A stretch of 8,480 nucleotides of DNA from Candidatus Falkowiibacteriota bacterium (GTDB lineage Archaea; Iainarchaeota; Iainarchaeia; Iainarchaeales; GCA-2688035): assembly GCA_017610485.1 (NCBI GenBank), contig JAFCBY010000045.1:1-8480 (forward strand), written 5' to 3'. Both the position numbers and the translations under genes were made by a program. Within the stretch, counting starts at the first letter, position 1; every line of letters starts with the position of its first letter. Below the pieces are notes generated by a model, which worked only from the letters and a program-made list of their open reading frames with translations, had not been told where the DNA came from and searched no databases. Below, piece by piece: positions 1 to 7,090 of this stretch.

Positions 1-1
1 T

Positions 2-847
2 AATTTTTATGAAGAAGACAAGGAAACCGCTCTCTTTTATGAGAGACTCTTGAAAAAAATCTTTAATGCCAAAACCAGAACCAGATTTAGAGCAAGTAAA
101 AACTATTACGAGGTGAGATGCCAGGGAAAACCGATTGTGAGATTGATAAGGCAAGAGTTTCCAGAGGCGAACAAAGCCAGAACTTCAACCATTCCAAAGA
201 AGATACTGAAAAGTGAAAACAAGATTATTGCAGCCTTCCTAAGAGGCTTGTTTGATGCAGAAGGATATGTGACAACAAGAGGATTGTCAGCAGGAATGAA
301 CAATGAAATGCTTGTTAAACAAATTCAGATGGTTCTGCTCAGGTTTGGCATACTGGCTTCAGTACACGAGTATGATAACAGGCGAAACCCCTACTCAAAC
401 AACAGTCGATTTACGGTTGATGTAACAGAGAAAAAGTCTCTGGAAATATTCAAGGAACAAGTTGGTTTTTCATTTCCAAAAAAGAGTAGAAAGTTGAATT
501 CTTTGGCTAAAAGTAAGAGCCTTAGAAGCTGCGTTAGGCAAATATTTGTATCCGGAAGAGAAATCAGGCGAATGTTTGAAATGGAGGGATTTAACACAGA
601 AACCTTTCCAAAAGTTTCAGACTTTTTCAGAAACCAGAGAATGATGGGAAAGGAAGCTTTTGAGAAATCCGTAATTAGCCCAGTTAAAAACAATGAGATT
701 CTTAGGAAAAAATTTGAGAAAATTACCGCAATACCTCTGCTGCCAGTCAAGATTCGCAAAATCGAAAAAATGGGTTTGCCAACAAAAATGCACGATATAA
801 CAGTAAAAAATTCGAATTTCCTCGCAAACGGCTTAGTAGTCCACAAC
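2..847 (+). mobile_element. LAGLIDADG homing-endonuclease intein in aRF1 (C-terminal 282 residues)
   Basis: This in-frame protein-splicing element ends with V-V-H-N at 836-847 and is followed by Ser (848-850) as the +1 nucleophile. The penultimate His, terminal Asn and hydroxyl +1 residue needed for splicing are all present. The block F region is at 788-847 (DITV...NFLANGLVVHN). Its usual HNF histidine position reads Ser (SNF). A LAGLIDADG motif, FLRGLFDAEGYV, sits at 236-271 with its metal-binding Asp in DAEG. The preceding IPKKIL...AAF and the following LVKQIQMVLLRFGI show it is the second motif (blocks D/E/H), so the first motif and the splicing N-terminus lie to the left. About 120 residues (roughly 420-787) separate the endonuclease core from block F. 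They contain FVSGREIRRMF and a Lys/Arg-rich stretch, perhaps an accessory DNA-contact subdomain. Base composition is clearly more AT-rich than the extein, which fits lateral acquisition. Endonuclease activity cannot be judged from half of the protein. Confidence 0.93.
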
Positions 848-1540
848 AGCGCCCACAGGTTTGAAAGGCTTAGGGAAGAGGCAGCACAGGACTTCTACAA
901 GAGGATTTCGGAGAAAATGAACGGAATCTTTTTGCCATATGGTGAGAAACTCAAGGGCCTGATTGTTTCAGGTCCAGGCATTACAAAGAACTATTTTTTG
1001 AACAAGGAGATGATGGACCACCGCCTGAGAGACAAAATTGTTGGAACCATTGACACAGGCTACACCGACGAATCAGGGATAAGGGAAACTGTGCAGAAGA
1101 GTGGCGAGCTGCTTAAGGGCGCAGAGATAACCAAGGAGAGAAAAAACCTCGAGCAATTCTTTGAGGCCGTTGTCAAAACAGGCTTGGGAACATATGGACA
1201 GAAGCAGGTTGAAACGGCTTTGGAAATCGGAAAGGTTGAAATACTCTTGCTGAGTGAAGAGCTTGACTGGTGGGTTTACAAATTCAGATGCGATTCCTGC
1301 AACGAAGTTGAGGAAATAGTGGTGAAAGAGCAGCCCTCCTTCAAGGAAAGCCAGTTCAAGTGCAGCAAGTGCCAAAGCAGCAATGCCGAGCTCTTGGAAC
1401 AAGTCGACTACATTGACTGGATTATAGAAAAAGCCCAGAAGACAGGGGCGACCACCAAAATCATTAGTTCTGAAACTGCTGAAGGCGAACAGTTCTTCAG
1501 GGGCTTTGGCGGAATTGGCGCAATTTTGAGGTTCAAATAA
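2..1540 (+). CDS. prf1: Peptide chain release factor aRF1, intein-interrupted, 5' partial
   Basis: This is the archaeal class-I release factor. It recognises stop codons in the ribosomal A site and triggers peptidyl-tRNA hydrolysis through its GGQ loop. The frame is open to the left edge, so the N-terminal stop-codon-recognition domain, GGQ and the intein N-terminus lie outside the window. A TTG at 50 is internal and not the start. The C-extein begins at 848 with SAHRFERLREEA, the sequence that directly follows GGQ in a/eRF1. It runs 230 residues, as expected for the part downstream of GGQ in a protein of about 410 residues. Visible landmarks are GYTDESGIRE (domain M/C junction), a zinc ribbon with Cys codons at 1289, 1298, 1361 and 1370 (C-x2-C-x20-C-x2-C), and the family-typical ending FGGIGAILRF. 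The family assignment is very secure. It heads a tight operon with truD, which starts 1 nt after this stop. Confidence 0.95.
   Translation, partial: NFYEEDKETALFYERLLKKIFNAKTRTRFRASKNYYEVRCQGKPIVRLIRQEFPEANKARTSTIPKKILKSENKIIAAFLRGLFDAEGYVTTRGLSAGMNNEMLVKQIQMVLLRFGILASVHEYDNRRNPYSNNSRFTVDVTEKKSLEIFKEQVGFSFPKKSRKLNSLAKSKSLRSCVRQIFVSGREIRRMFEMEGFNTETFPKVSDFFRNQRMMGKEAFEKSVISPVKNNEILRKKFEKITAIPLLPVKIRKIEKMGLPTKMHDITVKNSNFLANGLVVHNSAHRFERLREEAAQDFYKRISEKMNGIFLPYGEKLKGLIVSGPGITKNYFLNKEMMDHRLRDKIVGTIDTGYTDESGIRETVQKSGELLKGAEITKERKNLEQFFEAVVKTGLGTYGQKQVETALEIGKVEILLLSEELDWWVYKFRCDSCNEVEEIVVKEQPSFKESQFKCSKCQSSNAELLEQVDYIDWIIEKAQKTGATTKIISSETAEGEQFFRGFGGIGAILRFK
1528..1532 (+). promoter_or_regulatory. 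Ribosome binding site for truD
   Basis: GAGGT lies inside the last codons of the aRF1 gene, 9 nt before the ATG at 1542. It is complementary to the conserved CCTCC-type 3' end of archaeal 16S rRNA and supports ATG 1542 as the truD start. Confidence 0.6.
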
Positions 1541-1541
1541 G

Positions 1542-2786
1542 ATGACTAGTTTTTCAACCAAAGCCGAGGGCATCGGCGGGCAGATAAAAAGGCGCTACAC
1601 TGATTTTGTAGTGGAAGAGATAAGGCCTGACGGCAGGGTTTGCGAGGCAAACCGCTTTGTCGAGGGAGGAACCCACGAATCTGAGAAGATGGCAGTTCCT
1701 GAAAGGCCGGAGGGCGTTGACCAGCTTCATTTCGATTTGGAGAAGATAAACAAGGACACCAATTGGGTCATAAAGCAGCTTTCAAGGTATTTGCAGTGCA
1801 GCAGGAAGAGAATAGGCTATGCCGGCATGAAGGACAAACGCGCAGTTACCTGCCAGAGGATAAGCGTTTTTGAGCCGGATGTGAAGAGAGTGGAGAACTT
1901 TTGGAGCAGGGGCATTCAGTTGAGCAATGCTTCATGGGAGAAGAACAGGCTTGACCTGGGAATGCTCAAGGCAAACAGGTTTGTGGTGAAGGTGAGAGAT
2001 ATTGATTTGGGAGAAAAGAAGATTAAAGAAATGGTTGAGACCTGCTTTGCCGAAATGGAAGAGAACGGAATTGCAAACTTTTTTGGCGAGCAGCGCTTTG
2101 GCGGCATAAGGCAGATAACGCACCTGGTTGGCAGGCACTTTGTAAAAGACGAATTCGAAGAGGGCGTAATGCTTTACCTAACCCACGCTGTTGACGGGGA
2201 AGAAGAAGAAATTAAGGCTGCAAGGAAGAGGCTTGCCGAAACCAACGACTTTGCAGAGGCAACCAAGCTCTTTCCTATAAAGTTCAGGTACGAAAGGGCG
2301 ATGATTCACCACTTGTGCAAATTCCCAAAAGACTTTGTGGGCGCATTTGGCATGCTGCCCAAACAGTTAAGGTACCTTTTTACGCACGCCTACCAGAGCT
2401 ATTTGTTCAACAATGTAATTGAGAAAAGGCTTGAGCAGGGTATCGGGTTAAAAAAAGTTGAAGGCGATATACTAATTGACGGCTTTCCAACTGCACCGCT
2501 TCTTGGATTCGAATCCAAATTTGCTTCGGGAAAGCCAGGCGAAATAGAAAAGAGTGTTTTGGAAGAAGAAGGCATTGAGTTAAGGCAGTTCAAGGTGAAA
2601 AAGATGGCCGAAATTTCAAGCAAGGGTGCAAGGAAAAGCCTTGTCCTGAGACCCGAAAAAATGAAGCTTGTTGGCATTGAAGATGACGAATTCTTTCCCG
2701 GAAGAAAAGCTTGCACCATCTCTTTTGAGTTGAGCAAGGGGAATTACGCTACAACAGTCCTAAGGGAGATTATGAAGGTGGCTTGA
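1542..2786 (+). CDS. truD: tRNA pseudouridine synthase D (TruD/Pus7 family)
   Basis: This enzyme isomerises uridine to pseudouridine in tRNA. In bacteria the site is U13, and eukaryotic Pus7 has a broader target set, so the exact archaeal site is not visible here. At 414 residues it has normal archaeal length. Family motifs occur in order: RRYTDFVVEEI near residue 17; GYAGMKDKRAVTCQ at 92-105 with the catalytic Asp98; LGMLKANRF at 139-147; NFFGEQRFGG at 179-188, which contacts the active site; a TRUD insertion region in the middle; and SSKGARKSLVLRPE followed by SKGNYATTVLREIMK at the C-terminus. The ATG start is backed by GAGGT 9 nt upstream. The gene follows the aRF1 stop after 1 nt and overlaps the next start by one base, so co-transcription and translational coupling are likely. 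All motifs are intact and nothing looks degraded. Confidence 0.96.
   Translation: MTSFSTKAEGIGGQIKRRYTDFVVEEIRPDGRVCEANRFVEGGTHESEKMAVPERPEGVDQLHFDLEKINKDTNWVIKQLSRYLQCSRKRIGYAGMKDKRAVTCQRISVFEPDVKRVENFWSRGIQLSNASWEKNRLDLGMLKANRFVVKVRDIDLGEKKIKEMVETCFAEMEENGIANFFGEQRFGGIRQITHLVGRHFVKDEFEEGVMLYLTHAVDGEEEEIKAARKRLAETNDFAEATKLFPIKFRYERAMIHHLCKFPKDFVGAFGMLPKQLRYLFTHAYQSYLFNNVIEKRLEQGIGLKKVEGDILIDGFPTAPLLGFESKFASGKPGEIEKSVLEEEGIELRQFKVKKMAEISSKGARKSLVLRPEKMKLVGIEDDEFFPGRKACTISFELSKGNYATTVLREIMKVA
2776..2780 (+). promoter_or_regulatory. Ribosome binding site deciding the GPT start
   Basis: AGGTG ends 5 nt before the ATG at 2786, a normal archaeal spacing. The in-frame TTG at 2783 would be only 2 nt away, so ATG 2786 (overlapping the truD TGA as TGATG) is preferred. 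Confidence 0.5.
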
Positions 2787-3754
2787 TGCTGTTTAAGCTC
2801 GGATTCTTTGCAATTGCATTCATTGCCTCTGTTGTTACAGTGCTGTTGGTTGCCAGGGAAAACAAGAAAAGGGGGATGACAGGCGTAGACGTTAACAAGG
2901 CGGACAAAAGGGAGCTGCCTGAAGGGGTTGGAATTTCCCTGATTGCGCCAATGTGGATTGCAATAGCATTGTTTAACCTGCTTGTTGCCGAGAACACAGG
3001 CTTTGTGGCGTTTGGGCTTACGGTTTCTGTGCTGAGCATTGTTGGCTTTTTGGACGACAGGAAGCAAAAGTTCAAGGTTAGGACTGTGAGCTGGCAAAGC
3101 CGCGCCGTAATCGTTAGCCTTGTCTGCATGATGTTCGCTATGTTTTATGCGCCAAGCCCAACAGTGCTTTGGCTTATTCCCTTCGCTGCCTTTGTAGGGA
3201 TTCTTGCGTCCTTTGAGAACACGTTCGCAGGCCTGAACGGCTGGGAGGTTGGCTCAGGCCTTATAATTGCCCTGTTTGTGACCCTGCTGCTCAATCCCAC
3301 GGGGGCAATGCCAATTGGAATTGCACTGGTCGCATCAATTTTGGGTTTGCTGATTTTTAACATGTACCCTGCGCGCGTCTTTCCAGGGGACAGTGGCACG
3401 CTGTTCATTGGGAGCAGTATTGCCTGCATTGTCATTCTGAACCAGGACATTTTCCTTATGCTGCTGACCGCATTGTTCTTTTTGCCGCATGCAGTTGACT
3501 TCTTTGCACTGAAGTTTTTGACAAACAGGCAGGATATGAGCCAAAGCAAGAGGTTGCCCTATGCATTGAACCGGGATGGGAAACTCACAATCCCAAAATA
3601 CCCAAACCATAAGCCAAGGTATGACTTTGCAAAGCTTCTGTTGAAGATTTTTGGGCCGATGCCTGAATGGCTTGTGGTAGCATTGACTTGGGCAATTGTC
3701 ATTGTGAACTGCTCGTTCTGGGTTTTGCTCTTCAGGGGACTCGGGCTTATTTAA
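2786..3754 (+). CDS. Glycosyltransferase family 4 GlcNAc-1-phosphate transferase (GPT/Alg7-like, polyprenyl-phosphate acceptor)
   Basis: This integral membrane enzyme transfers a sugar-1-phosphate, probably from UDP-GlcNAc, to dolichyl/polyprenyl phosphate. That is the first step of lipid-linked glycan assembly for N-glycosylation. The 322-residue protein has about ten hydrophobic segments. Family signatures are GVDVNKADKRELPE at 33-46, the FLDDRK catalytic Asp pair at 90-91, N145 with AGLNGWE at 148-154, FPGDSG at 199-204 and LPHAVDF at 233-239. The LNGWE and DVNK motifs favour the archaeal/eukaryotic GPT branch over bacterial MraY. A short basic cytoplasmic loop (NRDGKLTIPKYPNHKPR) matches the nucleotide-sugar-binding loop position. 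The start is ATG 2786, overlapping the truD stop. It is the last gene of the plus operon and converges on a flippase-like gene. WecA/AglH-type activity is likely, but the sugar donor is not provable from sequence. Confidence 0.9.
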   Translation: MLFKLGFFAIAFIASVVTVLLVARENKKRGMTGVDVNKADKRELPEGVGISLIAPMWIAIALFNLLVAENTGFVAFGLTVSVLSIVGFLDDRKQKFKVRTVSWQSRAVIVSLVCMMFAMFYAPSPTVLWLIPFAAFVGILASFENTFAGLNGWEVGSGLIIALFVTLLLNPTGAMPIGIALVASILGLLIFNMYPARVFPGDSGTLFIGSSIACIVILNQDIFLMLLTALFFLPHAVDFFALKFLTNRQDMSQSKRLPYALNRDGKLTIPKYPNHKPRYDFAKLLLKIFGPMPEWLVVALTWAIVIVNCSFWVLLFRGLGLI

Positions 3755-3783
3755 GCAGGCTGGGAAAAAAACCTGGCTTGCTT
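3753..3783. terminator. Hairpin spanning the convergent stop codons
   Basis: Arms 3753-3764 and 3772-3783 form 12 uninterrupted pairs (9 Watson-Crick, 3 G-U) around a seven-A loop in the plus-strand RNA. On the minus strand the three wobbles become A-C mismatches and the loop becomes T7. The structure overlaps the stop codons of both the GPT gene (3752-3754) and the flippase gene (3785-3783). The plus transcript has the better stem but no strong following T-tract. The minus transcript has a T7 run, the classic archaeal termination signal. A bidirectional 3'-end element is likely. Confidence 0.55.
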
Positions 3784-4754
3784 CATTTAAGCATCTTTGG
3801 AACAAGGTTGTATACCACAAGGCTTGCAACTGTTGGAACCACAAGCCTTGCCACATCAAAGAGGATTATCACTGTTCCAATCTGCCCCGTTGTCAACTGC
3901 ATTGAGGTAAATGCAGGAGTTGAAAGAAAGATGAAGCCAACGGCCTCCACCACGCCGATTCCCTTGGGCAGGAAGGGAGTTCTCTCAAGAATTTCAAGAA
4001 CGCTAAAGAGGGCCAAAATCGAAACCAGCGGAATTGAGGCGCCTGCTGCAAGAAAGCAGAAGAAAAAGGATGCGAATTCCAGGGCAAGCGAAAGAAATGC
4101 AAGAAAGAGAACAAAAAGCAGCTTTAGCCTTGAAACATTCTGGAGGTAGGCGCTGTACTTTTGGAAGTATTCCGAAACCCTTTCAGCCCGCTTTACAAAC
4201 CTTGAAAGCGACTTGAAAAGGGACGCGATTTTTATGCCAAAGCCCTTGTTTAGCGGGAGCAGGAACAGGGCTGTTGCCAGAATTACTACGGCAAAGCCAG
4301 AGAAAAGCGCTGCCTTTACCCATAGCTCCAACACAGGGTTTAGAAAAAGGGTTATGAAAGAAATGCTTGCGATTAGCGCAATGAAGAGAAATTTTAATCC
4401 TTTTACAATCATTGAGGCAGAGATTGATTCAGAGTAGCGAACCTTTCCATGCTCCTTGAGCTTTACTGAGCGGAGGGCATCTGCTCCAACCTGGACAGGG
4501 GTCAATGAAGCGAAGACGCATCCAAAGCCCACTGCTGTTGTCTGCCAGAGGCTTGTCGTCCTTCCCTTTATCAGAGTGGACCAGCCTAGGAGCCAGACCA
4601 CAATGCTTGCAATGAAGAAAAGGGCCGCAATTGAAAAAAGGGCAGGGTCTGCTTCCTGCAATGAATCAAATGAGTCAGTCATTATTGCCAGGATTGCAAT
4701 AACCGCAACAAAGGCAAGCAAAAGTATTAAAGCATTCTTGATTTGAATCTGCAT
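3783..4754 (-). CDS. Flippase-like membrane protein, LPG_synthase_TM / UPF0104 family
   Basis: This 323-residue polytopic membrane protein has about eight hydrophobic segments. Two conserved family stretches are visible: LTPVQVGADALRSVKL at about 84-98, matching the family's P-x-x-x-G-G-D-A-x-R theme with Ala in place of the second Gly, and ERTPFLPKGIGVVEAVGF at 257-274, matching P-x-G-x-G-x-x-E. The family is the membrane half of lysylphosphatidylglycerol synthases. In archaea, stand-alone members are linked to surface-glycan genes and are proposed to move or use lipid-linked substrates, as with haloarchaeal AglD-type C-termini. No soluble aminoacyl-transferase domain is present, so it is not a full MprF. 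The ATG at 4754 is chosen over an in-frame TTG at 4763. Neither has a clear ribosome site. It lies 33 nt after the GT-C-like gene and is probably co-transcribed with it. Substrate unknown. Confidence 0.82.
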   Translation of the reverse strand: MQIQIKNALILLLAFVAVIAILAIMTDSFDSLQEADPALFSIAALFFIASIVVWLLGWSTLIKGRTTSLWQTTAVGFGCVFASLTPVQVGADALRSVKLKEHGKVRYSESISASMIVKGLKFLFIALIASISFITLFLNPVLELWVKAALFSGFAVVILATALFLLPLNKGFGIKIASLFKSLSRFVKRAERVSEYFQKYSAYLQNVSRLKLLFVLFLAFLSLALEFASFFFCFLAAGASIPLVSILALFSVLEILERTPFLPKGIGVVEAVGFIFLSTPAFTSMQLTTGQIGTVIILFDVARLVVPTVASLVVYNLVPKMLK

Positions 4755-4787
4755 TGTGACCAAGGAGTTAAAGGTGGATTTTGGTTA

Positions 4788-7031
4788 TTAATTGTTTTCC
4801 TCCCAGTTTTTGGGAACCCTGTGGATGAAGAGGAAGCCGTTGCTGTAAATTTTGTCCAGGGGTGGGAACTCTATTATGCCGTACTTTGGCTGTCCCCCAA
4901 TTGCCTGCCTGTGGATGTAGTCAACCTGGTTTAGCGTATAGTCAATGCCATACTTTTCAAGTATAGAGTATTGCCGCTTTTCAAGGAAGGTGTAAGCGTC
5001 CTGCAGCTTTTCCTCGTCGGCGTATTCGACGCGCAGGTCTGCCAAAACTTTTCTTCCCGCAACAGAGGTCATGTTGTGACCAAACATTGGGTCTGAAAGG
5101 ATGTTGGAGCCTGTGCTGGTGTACTCTGAAATAAATGAAACCGGGGTTGTTACAACCTCGTGCACGTTCAGGTAGGACATTCCAAACAAGAGGAAGCCAA
5201 AGCCGACCAGGCCAAGGATTGCCAGAACACGTTCCACAACGCTTATTTTAAGGTATTTTTCCGGGAAAAGCACCACGATTAGGAGCGCCAGTGTCGTGGT
5301 TGTCAAAATGTTCCACCTGTAGATTATAAACAGCTGTATCAGGGTTCCGAGAACGAATCCCACGATAAGTTTCCTTGAGTAGAAGTCCTTTCCTGAGTTG
5401 CCCTTTAAGAGATCTGTTATGGAGAACAGCACAAAGAAAACCAAAATTGCGACAATGTCCAAAAACCAGTAGTAGAGGTTGTAGTTTATCAAGTAGCCCC
5501 ATTCTTCAGGGCTTGCCTGAAAGGGCAGGCCGTAGAGCATTAGGTGGGGAAGCATTAGGATTGTTGCAAGCACAAGGCCGACAAAGAATGCCTTGAGCAT
5601 TCTTTTCAGCTCTATCTTTCTTGCAATTATTGCATAGAACAGCGGAAAGAAGATTATCAACGGGAATTGGATGAATGCCATCACTGCAAGAAAAAGGCCT
5701 GTTACAAGCGGCTTGTTGTGCCTTATCAGAGTTGCAACCGCCATTATGAAAAAGGTGAATGAGAAAACGTGCCTTGGTGAGTAGACAAGGGCTGAGAGGA
5801 GAAAACCTGACATTGCGGTGAACATTGCAAACATTGCAATCTTTTTGTCAGAAAGCTTTAGGGTGCGGCCAAGGTAAAATAATGCGAAGAAGAAGAAAAT
5901 GTTGGCAAGGGAAAGCATTAGCGCATACAATTCCGTACCCTGTAGCCCTGTTACAAATGAAACGCCTGACTCCAGCACGAAATAGCCTGGCGAAAATGAA
6001 AAGGTTCTGCCAAAATAGCTAAGCCCATCCCAGACAGGAATTGCGTTTCCCTCAACAATCATCGAGGTCTGCCTTTCGTAGAACTGGTTCCAGTAAGTTA
6101 TTTCCGTAAAGGAAAAGAAGTGGAAGACTATTGGGACTGCGAAAAACAATGCGATTGCAATCCAGATAAGCGGGCTTATTTTTGTCAATTTTTCTTTTGT
6201 AAAGGTCTGCTTCAGGCTCTTTCGCCCTGCAAGCAGTGCGACTATTATGCACGCCAAAAAGATGCCTGTTACAGAGTAAAAGCTTAGGAACCCAAGGTAA
6301 TTCAAACTGAAGACAAGTGCAGTGAGCAGGACAAGGGAAAGTGCTATGCCGACTGGGAAGGGAAGGGCGTTCCTTGGCTCCTGCTCAAAATCTGCTACCA
6401 CCGCAGTTCCGCTGAATAAGACTTCAACCTTGTTCTTGCCTGGCTGCATTTTGACTCTTTCCTCAAAGGACTGGCTTTCATGCTGTGGGAAAACAGCGTG
6501 GTCGAATTCGCCGTTTACAAATATTTCGACAGGCTTTATCTTGCTTGTGTCAAAGTTGTTTACCTCAAATTTTATGCTGTTGTTTTCAATGCCAAGAATG
6601 CTTATTCCTGTTTCCTGCCCTGGCGGCTTTTGCCCTGAAATTTTCTCAAGGTTGAAGAAAAGGTTGTTTCCCAGAGAAAGAATTTCGATTCTGCTGCGGC
6701 CATGGTTAAGCCGGTCCGAGCCAAAACAGGCCTGCTTGAAGAAGTCCTTTTCTTCTGTGTCAAACCTCTCAAAGAAAAGCTGTTCTCCCTCGGAAAAAAT
6801 TCGCAAGTCGGCATTTTTCACAACAAGGTTGTCCGGAATGTGGTAGCGCAGCAGCACGCAGGATTCTCCGTTCCCAAAAGCCTGTGTTGAGTACTCCTGC
6901 AGGAAAACGCTGCTGCTTGAAAATGCCACAAATGGCATGCTGTGCCAGAATGGCACAAGCAGGGCTGCAGAGACAATCACTATGAAAATGACCAGCGCAG
7001 CCTTGGCTTCCAGCGAAATTCTTAAAAGCAT
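4788..7031 (-). CDS. GT-C-like multi-pass membrane glycosyltransferase with N-terminal extracytoplasmic beta domain
   Basis: This 747-residue membrane protein probably transfers sugars from polyprenyl-phosphate carriers on the outer face of the membrane. TM1 is at about 9-30. An extracytoplasmic domain of about 185 residues follows (31-222). Its second half (IKFEVNNFDTSKIKPVEIFVNG, then MQPGKNKVEVLF) looks like a CARDB/Ig-type beta sandwich. About eleven TM segments occupy 223-620. After a TM at about 287-307 comes TEITYWNQFYERQ with Glu310 at the usual acidic first-loop site of GT-C enzymes, then IPVWDGLSYFGRTFSFSPGY (331-350), which closely resembles the G-x-I-P-x-W-D...S-P-G-Y signature of AglB/PMT-like proteins. 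A soluble tail (625-747) ends with DKIYSNGFLFIHRV, common in archaeal GT-C proteins. No WWDYG oligosaccharyltransferase motif is seen, so it is not an evident AglB. The start is ATG 7031 with promoter and GAGGGAG upstream. Exact substrate unknown. Confidence 0.75.
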   Translation of the reverse strand: MLLRISLEAKAALVIFIVIVSAALLVPFWHSMPFVAFSSSSVFLQEYSTQAFGNGESCVLLRYHIPDNLVVKNADLRIFSEGEQLFFERFDTEEKDFFKQACFGSDRLNHGRSRIEILSLGNNLFFNLEKISGQKPPGQETGISILGIENNSIKFEVNNFDTSKIKPVEIFVNGEFDHAVFPQHESQSFEERVKMQPGKNKVEVLFSGTAVVADFEQEPRNALPFPVGIALSLVLLTALVFSLNYLGFLSFYSVTGIFLACIIVALLAGRKSLKQTFTKEKLTKISPLIWIAIALFFAVPIVFHFFSFTEITYWNQFYERQTSMIVEGNAIPVWDGLSYFGRTFSFSPGYFVLESGVSFVTGLQGTELYALMLSLANIFFFFALFYLGRTLKLSDKKIAMFAMFTAMSGFLLSALVYSPRHVFSFTFFIMAVATLIRHNKPLVTGLFLAVMAFIQFPLIIFFPLFYAIIARKIELKRMLKAFFVGLVLATILMLPHLMLYGLPFQASPEEWGYLINYNLYYWFLDIVAILVFFVLFSITDLLKGNSGKDFYSRKLIVGFVLGTLIQLFIIYRWNILTTTTLALLIVVLFPEKYLKISVVERVLAILGLVGFGFLLFGMSYLNVHEVVTTPVSFISEYTSTGSNILSDPMFGHNMTSVAGRKVLADLRVEYADEEKLQDAYTFLEKRQYSILEKYGIDYTLNQVDYIHRQAIGGQPKYGIIEFPPLDKIYSNGFLFIHRVPKNWEENN

Positions 7032-7041
7032 AAAAAAGTTA

Positions 7042-7048
7042 CTCCCTC
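7042..7048 (-). promoter_or_regulatory. Ribosome binding site for the GT-C-like gene
   Basis: GAGGGAG on the minus strand lies 10 nt before the ATG at 7031. It is an imperfect but purine-rich match to the archaeal Shine-Dalgarno and falls within the short leader predicted from the TATA box at 7083-7074. Confidence 0.45.
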
Positions 7049-7073
7049 TGCTGGATTTAAATGGAATAAAACC

Positions 7074-7090
7074 ATAATTTAAACCTTTTC
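7074..7090 (-). promoter_or_regulatory. BRE/TATA promoter of the GT-C/flippase unit
   Basis: Read on the minus strand, GAAAAGG (7090-7084, BRE-like) is followed directly by TTTAAATTAT (7083-7074, TATA-like). A start about 25 nt downstream of the TATA centre would fall near 7053 and give a leader of about 22 nt that contains the GAGGGAG ribosome site. A second weaker TATA-like ATTTAAAT at 7061-7054 would yield an almost leaderless mRNA and is the alternative. Confidence 0.5.

Noticed and set aside
50..52. TTG at 50 as the start of a separate gene
   Set aside because: The frame remains open to position 2 (NFYEEDKETALFYERL) and continues intein sequence, so this is an internal Leu codon.
1073..1573. 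166-residue minus-strand open frame opposite aRF1
   Set aside because: The plus strand encodes the conserved aRF1 C-terminus including the zinc ribbon, so the minus frame is a complement artefact.
3335..3859. 174-residue minus-strand open frame across the convergent junction
   Set aside because: It is antisense to the GPT gene, which has all its catalytic motifs. Its His/Gln/Pro/Cys-rich composition is typical of a shadow frame.
3667..4746. Several plus-strand open frames (3667-4149, 4034-4216, 4213-4437, 4456-4746)
   Set aside because: They are antisense to the flippase-like gene, show no recognisable motifs, and overlap a frame with clear membrane-protein character on the minus strand.
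6322..6846. 174-residue plus-strand open frame
   Set aside because: It lies opposite the extracytoplasmic domain of the GT-C-like gene. Its Ser/Leu/Lys-rich translation looks like the complement of that gene and has no family features.
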